Assembly (NCBI GenBank): GCA_948441955.1
Contig: CAOJQZ010000079.1
Location: 1 to 10,244, forward strand
DNA: 10,244 nucleotides
Source: an uncultured Lachnospiraceae bacterium
GTDB lineage: Bacteria > Bacillota > Clostridia > Lachnospirales > Lachnospiraceae
Direction of reading: 5' to 3'
Part shown: positions 1 through 6,389 of the stretch, one piece after another
How the letters are laid out: each line of letters opens with the position of its first letter
Position numbering within the stretch: position 1 is the first letter of the stretch
Translations under genes and position numbers: made by a program
Notes under the pieces: generated by a model
Databases searched by the model: none
What the model saw: the letters and a program-made list of their open reading frames with translations, nothing else
Told to the model about the DNA's origin: nothing

Positions 1-29
1 TTTCAAGATATACTCTCATTTGTGTTATA

Positions 30-404
30 CTAGCCAAATGTATATTCGTCAAACAGCTCGTCTACCAGCTCATGCACCTCTCTGCGGCTGATATTCTTGC
101 AGCACCCCTTTGCAAGGGCAATGCGGAGCTCCTGCTTCATCTCTTCGTGTGCCTGTATTTTATTAACATCAATGGCAATTACCGCACCTCTTCTTCTGTC
201 AAGCTGTATAAATCCCTGCTGCTTCAAAATGGAATACGCCTTGTTTACAGTATGCATATTAATACCTATTGTATCCGCAAGCTGCCGGACAGAGGGGAGT
301 GTATCACCTTCTCTGAGTACTTCGGTTGCAATCCCCATGATAATCTGATGCTGAAGCTGAACATAAATCGCTTCACTGCTGTTAAAATCTATTTCTATCA
401 CCAT
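30..404 (-). CDS. GntR-family transcriptional regulator, short YtrA type
   Basis: A 124-aa DNA-binding regulator. Residues about 8-75 form a GntR winged helix-turn-helix: the segment with GDTLPSVRQLADTIGINMHTVNKAY is the classic recognition region, followed by the wing GFIQLDRRRG. Only about 45 helical residues follow, too few for a FadR- or UTRA-type ligand domain, so it fits the short YtrA subfamily, whose C-terminal helices mainly dimerise. It starts at ATG 404 with an AGAGGTGA ribosome binding site at 409-416. Known YtrA regulators usually sit first in an operon with ABC-transporter genes and repress it. Here the downstream side runs off the window after 29 bases, so partners cannot be seen. 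It is separated from ald upstream by a terminator, so it probably has its own promoter between about 405 and 458. The family call is secure; the regulated genes are unknown. Confidence 0.93.
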   Translation of the reverse strand: MVIEIDFNSSEAIYVQLQHQIIMGIATEVLREGDTLPSVRQLADTIGINMHTVNKAYSILKQQGFIQLDRRRGAVIAIDVNKIQAHEEMKQELRIALAKGCCKNISRREVHELVDELFDEYTFG

Positions 405-439
405 AGCGTCACCTCTTTTGTTATATACAGGTTAGCACA

Positions 440-454
440 CATAAAATATTTATG
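440..454. promoter_or_regulatory. Candidate operator in front of the GntR gene
   Basis: CATAAA-ATA-TTTATG is a perfect 6-bp inverted repeat with a 3-base centre, lying 36-50 bases upstream of the gntR start codon and just after the ald terminator. A minus-strand TTGCAT (452-457) overlaps it and could be a -35 box, but the -10 at 17-bp spacing (TAACCT, 429-434) is poor, so the promoter is not fixed. Many YtrA-type regulators autorepress through palindromes near their promoter, which is why this site is listed. AT-rich palindromes arise by chance, so confidence is low. Confidence 0.3.
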
Positions 455-458
455 CAAG

Positions 459-487
459 AAAAAACCGCGTCCATATAGAACACGGTT
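459..487 (-). terminator. Intrinsic terminator downstream of ald
   Basis: On the minus strand AACCGTGT pairs with ACGCGGTT (8 bp, one G-T wobble; plus-strand arms 463-470 and 480-487) around a 9-base loop. A run of six T (plus-strand A 459-464) follows directly. It begins 16 bases after the ald stop codon, so it should end the ald transcript and separate it from the GntR gene. Confidence 0.85.
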
Positions 488-503
488 CTTTTCCTGAAAT
501 AAT

Positions 504-1619
504 TTAAAATAAAGATTTTATATCGGTATATTCATAGCAGTCAAAACTGTCCGCCACATTCTTACATGTAAGCTTTCCATCATAGGTATTGACGGCAGAG
601 TATATTACATCATAATCCTTACATGCCTGTTCCAGTCCTTTATCTGCAATCTTAAGTCCATAGCTCAATGTTGCGTTCGTAAGAGCTATCGTTGATGTCC
701 TCGGCACTGCGCCGGGCATATTGCCTACACAGTAATGAACGATGCCGTCCTCGATAAAAATTGGATTATCGTGATAAGTAACCCTTGTTGTTTCACCGCA
801 TCCCCCCTGATCAACGGCAACATCCACAAACACACTCCCCGGCCTCATCTCTTTTAAGTATTTTTTCTTAAATATCTTTGGTGCCGCCTTTCCAGGAATC
901 AGAACGGAACCAATGACCAGATCCGCTTCCTTTACGCACTTTTCAATATTTGCGTCCGTAGATGCCAATGTCTGAATACGCGATCCGAAAATATCATCAA
1001 GATATGCAAGCCTCTGAAGGTTAACATCGAGAATCGTTACATTAGCACCCATCCCGACCGCTATCTTACATGCATTTGTCCCCACTGAGCCGCCCCCCAG
1101 AATCACCACATTCGCTTTCGGCGTGCCCGGCACCCCTGCAAGAAGAACACCTGAGCCGCCAAAAATACGCTCAAGATACTTTGCTCCTTCCTGAACGCTT
1201 AATCGTCCGGCAATCTGACTCATAGGCGCAAGAAGGGGAATACTTCCGTTTTTTTCAATCAACGTTTCATATGCAACACCTTTTACCCGTCCCTTAAGCA
1301 AGGCGTCTGTCTGGGGCTTATCTGCTGCAAGATGCAGATACGTATAAAGAATCAGACCTTCATGGAATAGGGAATATTCCTCTTTTAACGGTTCCTTTAC
1401 CTTAATCACCATCTCCGCCGTATCCCATACCTCTTTTGCTGTGTCAAGTATTCTGGCTCCCGCCTGCACATACTCGTCATCTGTAAATCCAGAACCTGTT
1501 CCGGCATTTCTCTCGATATATACCTCATGTCCGGAAGCCGCATAGTCCTTTACATTGTCCGGTGTCATCCCGACACGAAATTCATTATTTTTAATCTCTT
1601 TTACGCAGCCTATTCTCAC
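504..1619 (-). CDS. ald: Alanine dehydrogenase
   Basis: A 371-aa NAD-dependent alanine dehydrogenase, converting L-alanine to pyruvate, ammonium and NADH, and reversibly aminating pyruvate. It is a soluble cytosolic enzyme, hexameric in characterised relatives. Length is normal for the family. Known catalytic and substrate residues are all at the expected positions: R15, K75 (KVKEP), H96 (YTYLHLA) and D270 (FVDVAVDQGG). The NAD-binding Rossmann loop is GGGSVG at 175-180, with the ribose-binding acidic residue D198 (TILDVN). The start is GTG at 1619, with a perfect AGGAGGT ribosome binding site at 1628-1634 and 8-base spacing. It stands alone, ends at its own terminator, and is divergent from an RpiR-type regulator at 1921. 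The palindromes between them suggest local control. Likely roles are alanine catabolism, pyruvate/ammonium balance or redox balance; which direction dominates cannot be told from sequence. Confidence 0.97.
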   Translation of the reverse strand: MRIGCVKEIKNNEFRVGMTPDNVKDYAASGHEVYIERNAGTGSGFTDDEYVQAGARILDTAKEVWDTAEMVIKVKEPLKEEYSLFHEGLILYTYLHLAADKPQTDALLKGRVKGVAYETLIEKNGSIPLLAPMSQIAGRLSVQEGAKYLERIFGGSGVLLAGVPGTPKANVVILGGGSVGTNACKIAVGMGANVTILDVNLQRLAYLDDIFGSRIQTLASTDANIEKCVKEADLVIGSVLIPGKAAPKIFKKKYLKEMRPGSVFVDVAVDQGGCGETTRVTYHDNPIFIEDGIVHYCVGNMPGAVPRTSTIALTNATLSYGLKIADKGLEQACKDYDVIYSAVNTYDGKLTCKNVADSFDCYEYTDIKSLF

Positions 1620-1664
1620 TGTCTATTACCTCCTGCTTTCTTACCTTTCGTATACAAAAGATAT

Positions 1665-1693
1665 ATTATAATGTATCCTCAGTATATGAATAA
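1665..1693 (-). promoter_or_regulatory. Candidate proximal promoter of ald
   Basis: On the minus strand there is a consensus -10 TATAAT (1665-1670) with a weak -35 TTATTC (1688-1693) at 17-bp spacing, giving a 5' leader of about 40 bases before the GTG. The -35 lies inside the first of two AT palindromes (1688-1701), so a protein bound there would compete with RNA polymerase. The -10 is convincing; the -35 is poor, which would suit a regulated promoter. Confidence 0.5.
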
Positions 1694-1735
1694 TATTATT
1701 CTTTTTATATTAATTTAAAATAATATTATTCTTTT
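1688..1735. repeat. Twin palindromic repeats, 30-bp period, candidate operators
   Basis: GAATAATATTATTC (1688-1701) is a perfect 14-bp palindrome. AAATAATATTATTC (1718-1731) differs at the first base only. The match extends to the shared 17-mer AATAATATTATTCTTTT at 1689-1705 and 1719-1735. Centre-to-centre distance is exactly 30 bp, close to three helical turns, so bound dimers would face the same side of DNA. They lie between the divergent ald and rpiR genes and cover the -35 of the proximal ald promoter. The obvious candidate binder is the RpiR-type protein encoded next door, but this is inference. Confidence 0.6.
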
Positions 1736-1746
1736 GTCTCAAAACT

Positions 1747-1775
1747 ATATTATCATAACATTTATAACCATTCAA
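1747..1775 (-). promoter_or_regulatory. Candidate distal promoter of ald
   Basis: On the minus strand TTGAAT (1770-1775) and TAATAT (1747-1752) are 17 bp apart, and a TG one base before the -10 makes it an extended -10 type. Transcription would begin near 1740 and run through both AT palindromes before reaching ald, with a leader of about 120 bases. It is an alternative or an addition to the promoter at 1665-1693. Confidence 0.35.
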
Positions 1776-1787
1776 TAAAAGTTATTA

Positions 1788-1818
1788 TTTTCACAGTGTT
1801 GTGAAAACATATTATAGT
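1788..1818 (+). promoter_or_regulatory. rpiR promoter with inverted repeat over the -35 box
   Basis: The -35 TTCACA (1790-1795) and -10 TATAGT (1813-1818) each match consensus at 5 of 6 positions and are 17 bp apart. This predicts transcription from about 1825 and a leader of roughly 95 bases. TTTTCACA-GTGT-TGTGAAAA (1788-1807), with perfect 8-bp arms, covers the -35 and half the spacer. That is the usual place for a repressor site and suggests autoregulation. Its sequence is unlike the AT palindromes at 1688-1731, so two different proteins or two classes of site may be involved. Confidence 0.6.
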
Positions 1819-1905
1819 TTACTAATTGTATCTGCAATTTTTCTTGCATATTTTTTCATTTCATGGTTAAATTTAAATGGTAAACATATATCTTATAGTA
1901 ACATC

Positions 1906-1910
1906 GGAGG
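1906..1910 (+). promoter_or_regulatory. Ribosome binding site that fixes the rpiR start
   Basis: GGAGG lies 10 bases before ATG 1921. An in-frame GTG at 1801 exists but has no ribosome binding site and sits inside the promoter, upstream of the predicted transcription start. The ATG at 1921 is therefore the start. Confidence 0.8.
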
Positions 1911-1920
1911 CGAAACAGAA

Positions 1921-2778
1921 ATGAAAGATATAAGAGAACTAATTCATAGCACAGAGCTTACAAAAACACAGAAAATAATTGCCAGATTTATACTTGACAA
2001 TTCTTCCGATGCATGTTTCATGACGTCCACAGATATTGCGGCAAAGCTCGGCGTCAGCGAGTCTTCCGTCATCCGTTTCAGCCGTTCGCTGGGTTTCCAG
2101 GGCTTTATGGATTTCCAAAAAGCCCTGCGCAAGGATTATCAGAACCGTGTTTTAAGTATTTCAAGTGCAATTACCGTTCCTGCACAGCGTATAGCCAAGA
2201 GGGCTACCCTTGACACCAATGCTGAATACATTAACCGGCATTTTAAAAATGCCGCGCAAAATCTTGAGAAGATTTTTTCCGAAAATACAATGTCCTCCTT
2301 TGAGGAGGCCGCAAATACCATTGTTTCTGCCAAAAGAAAATATATTCTTGCCACCCGCGGCAACGCATGTCTTGGCGATTATTTTCTTCTTTATCTGAAA
2401 CACATGCTGCCAAATGTAGAAACTGTTACTTCTGCTTCTATCAGCCCTTTTGACCATATCTGCAGCATCGGCCGCGAGGACTGTCTGATTGCATTCAGCT
2501 TTCCGCGTTATTCTTCTCTTGACAGGCTCACAGTACAGATGGCAAAAGAGGCGGATGCAAAAATCATTGTCATTACAGACAAGCCCAGCGCCCTCCTTGC
2601 AGAGTACGCGTCAACGATTCTCACCGTACCGGTAGACAGCAACACATTTTTTAATTCTATGGTTGCTCCACAGTTTATAGCAGAGGCTCTGTTAGATGTA
2701 ATCAGCCATAAGGTGAAAGGTATCGAAAAACGCCTCAAAAAAATTGACCGCTATCTTGATGAGCTTGGAAACTATTAA
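1921..2778 (+). CDS. RpiR/MurR-family transcriptional regulator (HTH + SIS)
   Basis: A 285-aa regulator and the only plus-strand gene. Residues 1-77 form the RpiR-type N-terminal HTH domain: TSTDIAAKLGVSESSVIRFSRSLGFQGFMDFQKAL is the diagnostic stretch. Residues about 125-265 form a SIS (sugar isomerase) fold, with the strand KYILATRG, a Ser/Thr-rich turn SFPRYSS and the strand AKIIVITDKPSA. In this family SIS domains usually sense phosphosugars or amino-sugar phosphates. Here the only neighbour it could obviously control is ald, which is divergent and shares a 300-base region rich in palindromes, so its effector is an open question. The ATG at 1921 was chosen because of GGAGG at 1906-1910; a longer reading from GTG 1801 would add a spurious hydrophobic N-terminus. 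Its stop codon overlaps the purine-operon terminator. The family is certain; the target and ligand are inferred or unknown. Confidence 0.92.
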   Translation: MKDIRELIHSTELTKTQKIIARFILDNSSDACFMTSTDIAAKLGVSESSVIRFSRSLGFQGFMDFQKALRKDYQNRVLSISSAITVPAQRIAKRATLDTNAEYINRHFKNAAQNLEKIFSENTMSSFEEAANTIVSAKRKYILATRGNACLGDYFLLYLKHMLPNVETVTSASISPFDHICSIGREDCLIAFSFPRYSSLDRLTVQMAKEADAKIIVITDKPSALLAEYASTILTVPVDSNTFFNSMVAPQFIAEALLDVISHKVKGIEKRLKKIDRYLDELGNY

Positions 2779-2824
2779 AAAACGGCAGGAATAATAGAGC
2801 CTTGTCAGATTCTAATTCCTGCCG
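2777..2824 (-). terminator. Intrinsic terminator of the pur operon, shared with rpiR
   Basis: CGGCAGGAAT (2783-2792) pairs perfectly with ATTCCTGCCG (2815-2824). TAGA/TCTA (2795-2798 with 2811-2814) can extend the stem above a two-base bulge. On the minus strand the stem is followed immediately by six T (plus-strand A 2777-2782), a textbook terminator 23 bases after the purD stop. On the plus strand the stem is followed only by an interrupted T-rich stretch (2831-2849), so it should stop rpiR transcription less well. The T-tract overlaps the rpiR TAA stop codon (2776-2778). Confidence 0.9.
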
Positions 2825-2847
2825 GAAACGCTTTTCACTTTAATTTT

Positions 2848-4119
2848 TTATGCCTCATCGATGGCCTTCCCGATATCATGGCGCATATATTTGTTATCAA
2901 ATTTCACCCACTCTGCCGCCGCATATGCATTCGCACGTGCTTCCTTTAAATCCTTCCCTTTTGCCGTAACGCCCAGCACGCGTCCGCCGCTGGTCACGAC
3001 AGCGCCGCCGTCCATTTTTGTTCCTGCGTGGAAGCAGTAATATCCTTCATGCTTTTTAAATTCCTCAAGCCCTGTAATCTCAAATCCCTTCTCATATGAA
3101 ACCGGATATCCTTCGCTTGCAAGTACGACGCATACTGCAGCATTGTCCTCAAACTGAAGATCCACCTGATCAAGCGTCCCGTCAATACATGCTTCTACAA
3201 CTTCTATTATATCATTTTTCATTCTTGGAAGAACGACCTGTGCCTCCGGATCACCAAATCTCGCATTATATTCCAAAACCTTCGGCCCTTCATCCGTCAG
3301 CATAAGCCCGAAAAATATAACTCCTTTAAAGGGTCTTCCTTCTGCTCTCATGGCATCCACGGTCGCCTGATATATATATTTATTGCAGAACTCTTCTACC
3401 TCTTTTGTGTAAAACGGGCTTGGTGAAAAAGTTCCCATTCCGCCGGTATTAAGTCCTGTATCACCGTCTCCCGCCCGTTTATGATCCTGTGCCGAGGTCA
3501 TGGTCTTAATCGTATTTCCGTCCACAAAAGAAAGTACAGAAACCTCTCGTCCAGTCATAAATTCCTCGATAACCATCTCGTCGCCTGCAGAACCAAATTT
3601 CTTGTCCTGCATAATTGTTTTTACACCTTCTCTGGCCTCCTCAGGCGTATTGCAGATCAGCACTCCTTTTCCGAGAGCCAGTCCGTCCGCCTTTAATACG
3701 ATTGGAAACTTCGCTGTCTCAAGATAGGAAAGGGCCGCCTTTGGATCCGTAAAATTCTCATAGTCTGCGGTAGGAATATCGTATTTCTTCATCAAATTCT
3801 TTGAAAACGCCTTTGAACCCTCCAGAACCGCCGCGTTTTTTCTTGGCCCGAAGGCACGGATACCCGCCGCTTCCAATTCGTCAACCAGTCCGCCTACCAA
3901 CGGATCATCCATACCTACAATTACAAGTTCAACACTTTTTTCCTTTGCAAAGGCTGTAATTTTATTAAATTCCATAGCTCCTATAGGGATACATTCTGCA
4001 TACTCTGCAATACCTGCATTTCCCGGGGTACAGTAGATTTTATCTACTTTATCGCTTTTTGCCACGCAATATGCAATCGCATGCTCTCTTCCGCCGCTTC
4101 CTACAATTAATACTTTCAC
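2848..4119 (-). CDS. purD: Phosphoribosylamine-glycine ligase (GAR synthetase)
   Basis: A 423-aa ATP-grasp enzyme for the second step of purine synthesis: 5-phosphoribosylamine + glycine + ATP gives glycinamide ribonucleotide (GAR). It is cytosolic and of normal length. Visible in order: N-domain GSGGREHA (7-14) and PGNAG (32-36); ATP-grasp VLKADGLALGKGV (141-153) and EEFMTGREVS (185-194); the substrate loop QDHKRAGDGDTGLNTGGMG (211-229); and metal-site EYNARFGDPEAQ (283-294). The start is GTG at 4119 with AGGAGGAG at 4125-4132, 5 bases away; no upstream ATG competes. It is the last gene of the operon, 34 bases after purN and before a strong terminator. Its product GAR is the substrate of the neighbouring PurN. 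Confidence 0.97.
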   Translation of the reverse strand: MKVLIVGSGGREHAIAYCVAKSDKVDKIYCTPGNAGIAEYAECIPIGAMEFNKITAFAKEKSVELVIVGMDDPLVGGLVDELEAAGIRAFGPRKNAAVLEGSKAFSKNLMKKYDIPTADYENFTDPKAALSYLETAKFPIVLKADGLALGKGVLICNTPEEAREGVKTIMQDKKFGSAGDEMVIEEFMTGREVSVLSFVDGNTIKTMTSAQDHKRAGDGDTGLNTGGMGTFSPSPFYTKEVEEFCNKYIYQATVDAMRAEGRPFKGVIFFGLMLTDEGPKVLEYNARFGDPEAQVVLPRMKNDIIEVVEACIDGTLDQVDLQFEDNAAVCVVLASEGYPVSYEKGFEITGLEEFKKHEGYYCFHAGTKMDGGAVVTSGGRVLGVTAKGKDLKEARANAYAAAEWVKFDNKYMRHDIGKAIDEA

Positions 4120-4153
4120 GTTTTCTCCTCCTGTTTTTTACTGTAACTCAAAG

Positions 4154-4777
4154 TCAAATAAATTTCACCCGGTTCTCTTCTACAATCACTCTTCCATTGG
4201 CGATTAGATCAATGGCTGCCGGAAGTATTTTCCACTCAGCCTGCTCCATAACCCGTCTCTGAAGCGTTTCCGGAGTATCCCCCTCCTCTACGTCTACCGC
4301 CTTCTGCAGGATAATCGGTCCGGTATCTGTCCCTTCATCAACAAAATGTACGGTAGCGCCCGTTACTTTTACGCCTCGGGCAAGCGCCGCCTCATGAACC
4401 TTAAGCCCATAATAGCCTGTCCCGCAAAAGGATGGAATCAGCGATGGATGGATATTGATGATCCGATCCCTGTATCTCTTTATCATAATCGGAGGAATTA
4501 CAACAAGAAATCCCGCCAGAACGATAAGATCCGGCTTCATCTTATCTACCTCCTCCAGAAATTTTTCATTAAATTCCTCTCTAGAGGAAAACATTTTCGG
4601 AGAAATGCAGACATTGGGAATATGATGCTTTTCTGCCCGGGTAAGAGCATAGGCGCTCTGATTGTTGCTGATAACACCAGAAACTTTTGTATCTCTGATT
4701 GTACCCGCCTCTATCCCGTCAATAACTGCCTGCAGATTCGTTCCGCCTCCGGACACCAGTACAACGACATTTAACAT
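4154..4777 (-). CDS. purN: Phosphoribosylglycinamide formyltransferase (GART)
   Basis: A 207-aa enzyme transferring a formyl group from 10-formyltetrahydrofolate to GAR, giving FGAR. The N-terminal phosphate-binding motif GGGTNLQ (10-16) is present. Catalytic residues align with the E. coli triad: N108 and H110 in IINIHPSLIPSF, and D151 in the loop VHFVDEGTDTGPII (143-156). Length is normal for the bacterial monofunctional enzyme. The ATG at 4777 overlaps the purM stop by 7 bases (ATGTTAA shared), and its AAGGGAG ribosome binding site (4785-4791) lies inside the end of purM, so translation is probably coupled. It uses the folate-dependent route; no formate-dependent purT is present in the window. 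Confidence 0.97.
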   Translation of the reverse strand: MLNVVVLVSGGGTNLQAVIDGIEAGTIRDTKVSGVISNNQSAYALTRAEKHHIPNVCISPKMFSSREEFNEKFLEEVDKMKPDLIVLAGFLVVIPPIMIKRYRDRIINIHPSLIPSFCGTGYYGLKVHEAALARGVKVTGATVHFVDEGTDTGPIILQKAVDVEEGDTPETLQRRVMEQAEWKILPAAIDLIANGRVIVEENRVKFI

Positions 4778-5796
4778 AACGTAACTCCCTTTTCTCCTGC
4801 TTTGATATACCCTACCACATATGGAGTATCCCCGGCTGCCTTTACAGCCTCCAAAGCTTTATCCACGTCTGCCGGATCAACCGCAACAATCATGCCAAGC
4901 CCCATATTATAAGTATTATACATGGCGTGTTCTCCTACATTTCCTTCTCTTTTAAGCTTTGTAAAAATCGGAGGAATGGGATAGCTGTCCTTTTTTACAA
5001 CTGCATGCATGCCGTCTTTCAGCATTCTTGGAATATTCTCATAAAAACCGCCGCCTGTAATATGACTGCATGCTTTAATCGTAATTCCTGCCTTCTTCAC
5101 ACTCTTAAGTGCCTTCACATAAATCCGTGTCGGCGTAAGAAGCGTCTCCCCCAGAGTTGCCCCCAGTTCCTCATAATATGTATCCAGAGATTCCTTTGTC
5201 ATCTCAAACACCTTACGAACAAGGGAAAATCCGTTACTGTGTACTCCAGAGGAAGCCATGCCGATCAGAACGTCGCCGTCCTTTAAACTTTCACCGGTAA
5301 TCATATCCTTTTTATCGCACACACCAACCGCAAATCCTGCCAGATCATAATCCTCCGCCGGCATAAGCCCCGGATGTTCTGCCGTTTCTCCTCCAATAAG
5401 AGCCGCTTCCGACTGAAGGCAGCCTTCTGCCACACCGCTTACAATGGACGCTATTTTTTCAGGATAGTTCTTTCCACACGCGATATAATCCAGGAAAAAT
5501 AACGGCTCGCCTCCTGCGCATGCAATATCGTTCACGCACATGGCAACCGCATCTATTCCAATCGTATCATGCTTATCCATAATCATAGCAAGTTTTACTT
5601 TCGTTCCGCATCCGTCTGTACCGGAAAGAAGGACCGGCTCCTCCATCTCTTTTATTTTTGACAGAGAAAATGCGCCGGAAAATCCACCTAAGCCTCCCAG
5701 CACCTCCGGACGCATTGTCCTTTTCACATGCTCCTTCATAAGCTCTACAGCCTTATAGCCTGCTTCAATATCAACTCCTGATTTCTTGTAATCCAT
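4771..5796 (-). CDS. purM: Phosphoribosylformylglycinamidine cyclo-ligase (AIR synthetase)
   Basis: A 341-aa enzyme closing the imidazole ring: FGAM + ATP gives 5-aminoimidazole ribonucleotide (AIR), ADP and phosphate. It belongs to the PurM/PurL/SelD ATP-binding superfamily and acts as a cytosolic dimer in relatives. Family motifs in order: glycine-rich GGLGGFSG (34-41), SGTDGCGTKVKLA (58-70), GIDAVAMCVNDIACAGGEPLFFLDY (80-104), GGETAE (135-140), DLAGFAVG (151-158), SSGVHSNGFSL (182-192) and HITGGGFYENIPR (245-257). One small oddity: GGETAE is followed by H where M is usual. Start ATG 5796 has GGGGAGAG (plus-strand 5804-5811) 7 bases upstream. It lies 20 bases after purE and overlaps purN. 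Its product AIR is the starting point of the PurE step, so the two neighbours are metabolically adjacent. Confidence 0.97.
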   Translation of the reverse strand: MDYKKSGVDIEAGYKAVELMKEHVKRTMRPEVLGGLGGFSGAFSLSKIKEMEEPVLLSGTDGCGTKVKLAMIMDKHDTIGIDAVAMCVNDIACAGGEPLFFLDYIACGKNYPEKIASIVSGVAEGCLQSEAALIGGETAEHPGLMPAEDYDLAGFAVGVCDKKDMITGESLKDGDVLIGMASSGVHSNGFSLVRKVFEMTKESLDTYYEELGATLGETLLTPTRIYVKALKSVKKAGITIKACSHITGGGFYENIPRMLKDGMHAVVKKDSYPIPPIFTKLKREGNVGEHAMYNTYNMGLGMIVAVDPADVDKALEAVKAAGDTPYVVGYIKAGEKGVTLC

Positions 5797-5816
5797 CTGT
5801 ATACTCTCCCCGCTCT

Positions 5817-6329
5817 TTATTTATTCTGTAAATATGCCTCGTAGCCAATCTTGTCAAGTTTTGCTGCTTTCGCCTGTACAGTTTCTTTCATCTGCACCGT
5901 ATACGCCTTTAATCTGTCCAGAAGAGCCGTATCAGAGGTTGCAAGAATCTTTGCTGCAAGAATTGCCGCATTCATACCTCCGTCGATTGCAACCGTCGCA
6001 ACCGGAATTCCCGGAGGCATCTGTACGATAGAAAACAATGCATCCTCTCCTGCAAGATTCTTTCCAGACATGGGCACCCCCACAACCGGCATCGGAAATA
6101 ATGCCGCGCACATTCCCGGAAGGTGGGCCGCCATACCAGCTCCTGCAATAATTACCTTCATCCCTTTACTTTCCGCTGCCTTTGCCCACTCGAAAAACAC
6201 GTCCGGCTCCCGGTGTGCAGAAATGATTGTCATCTCATAATCAATTCCCAGCTGCTCAAGCATAGCCGCCGCTTTACTCATGACCTTTAAGTCAGAGTCA
6301 CTTCCCATTACAATTCCTACTTTTGGCAT
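5817..6329 (-). CDS. purE: 5-(carboxyamino)imidazole ribonucleotide mutase
   Basis: A 170-aa PurE. The class I enzyme converts N5-CAIR to CAIR in the sixth stage of purine synthesis. Seen: MGSDSDLKVM (8-17) for phosphate binding, the catalytic-histidine motif SAHREPD (37-43), AGAGMAAHLPGM (62-73), the GED-ALFSIVQMPPGIPVAT block (94-112) and DGGMNAAILAAKIL (116-129). SAHR resembles class I rather than the SAHK of spirochaete class II, but GM replaces GG in AGAGGAAHLPGM and the later loop is about two residues shorter than in E. coli. No purK is in the window. Start ATG 6329 was chosen because AAGGAAG (6336-6342) lies 6 bases upstream and the protein begins MPKVGIVMGSD; an in-frame ATG at 6398 would add 23 non-conserved residues and has no ribosome binding site. 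First gene of purE-purM-purN-purD. Confidence 0.95.
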   Translation of the reverse strand: MPKVGIVMGSDSDLKVMSKAAAMLEQLGIDYEMTIISAHREPDVFFEWAKAAESKGMKVIIAGAGMAAHLPGMCAALFPMPVVGVPMSGKNLAGEDALFSIVQMPPGIPVATVAIDGGMNAAILAAKILATSDTALLDRLKAYTVQMKETVQAKAAKLDKIGYEAYLQNK

Positions 6330-6359
6330 AATTCTCTTCCTTTCCTGCATATAATAATA

Positions 6360-6389
6360 GAACGCCGGCGAACTCATCGCCATGCGTTC
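6360..6389 (-). terminator. Hairpin before purE, possible terminator of the upstream operon
   Basis: On the minus strand GAACGC pairs with GCGTTC, and inside it GGCGA pairs with TCGCC around a 5-base loop, with only a small internal bulge (AT versus G). The following bases TATTATTATATG are T-rich but not a solid T-run, so termination would be moderate. It lies 14 bases after the M29 peptidase stop and overlaps the predicted transcription start of purE. A transcript started at the purE promoter would therefore lack most of the 5' arm; only read-through RNA from upstream would fold it. It could instead be a DNA operator. Confidence 0.45.

Noticed and set aside
1..19. ATG at 19 (minus strand) as start of a gene downstream of gntR
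   Set aside because: No ribosome binding site and only six codons visible before the window edge.
1833..1856. TGCAA/TTGCA hairpin followed by T6 in the rpiR leader, possible attenuator
   Set aside because: The stem is only 5 bp with low GC, too weak to call.
1863..1883. Six-codon ATG reading frame (MVKFKW) in the rpiR leader, possible leader peptide
   Set aside because: No ribosome binding site, and such short frames are common by chance in AT-rich DNA.
1801..1920. In-frame GTG start adding 40 residues with a membrane-like segment to the RpiR-type regulator
   Set aside because: No ribosome binding site; the GTG lies within the promoter palindrome, upstream of the predicted RNA start; RpiR proteins are soluble and ATG 1921 has GGAGG.
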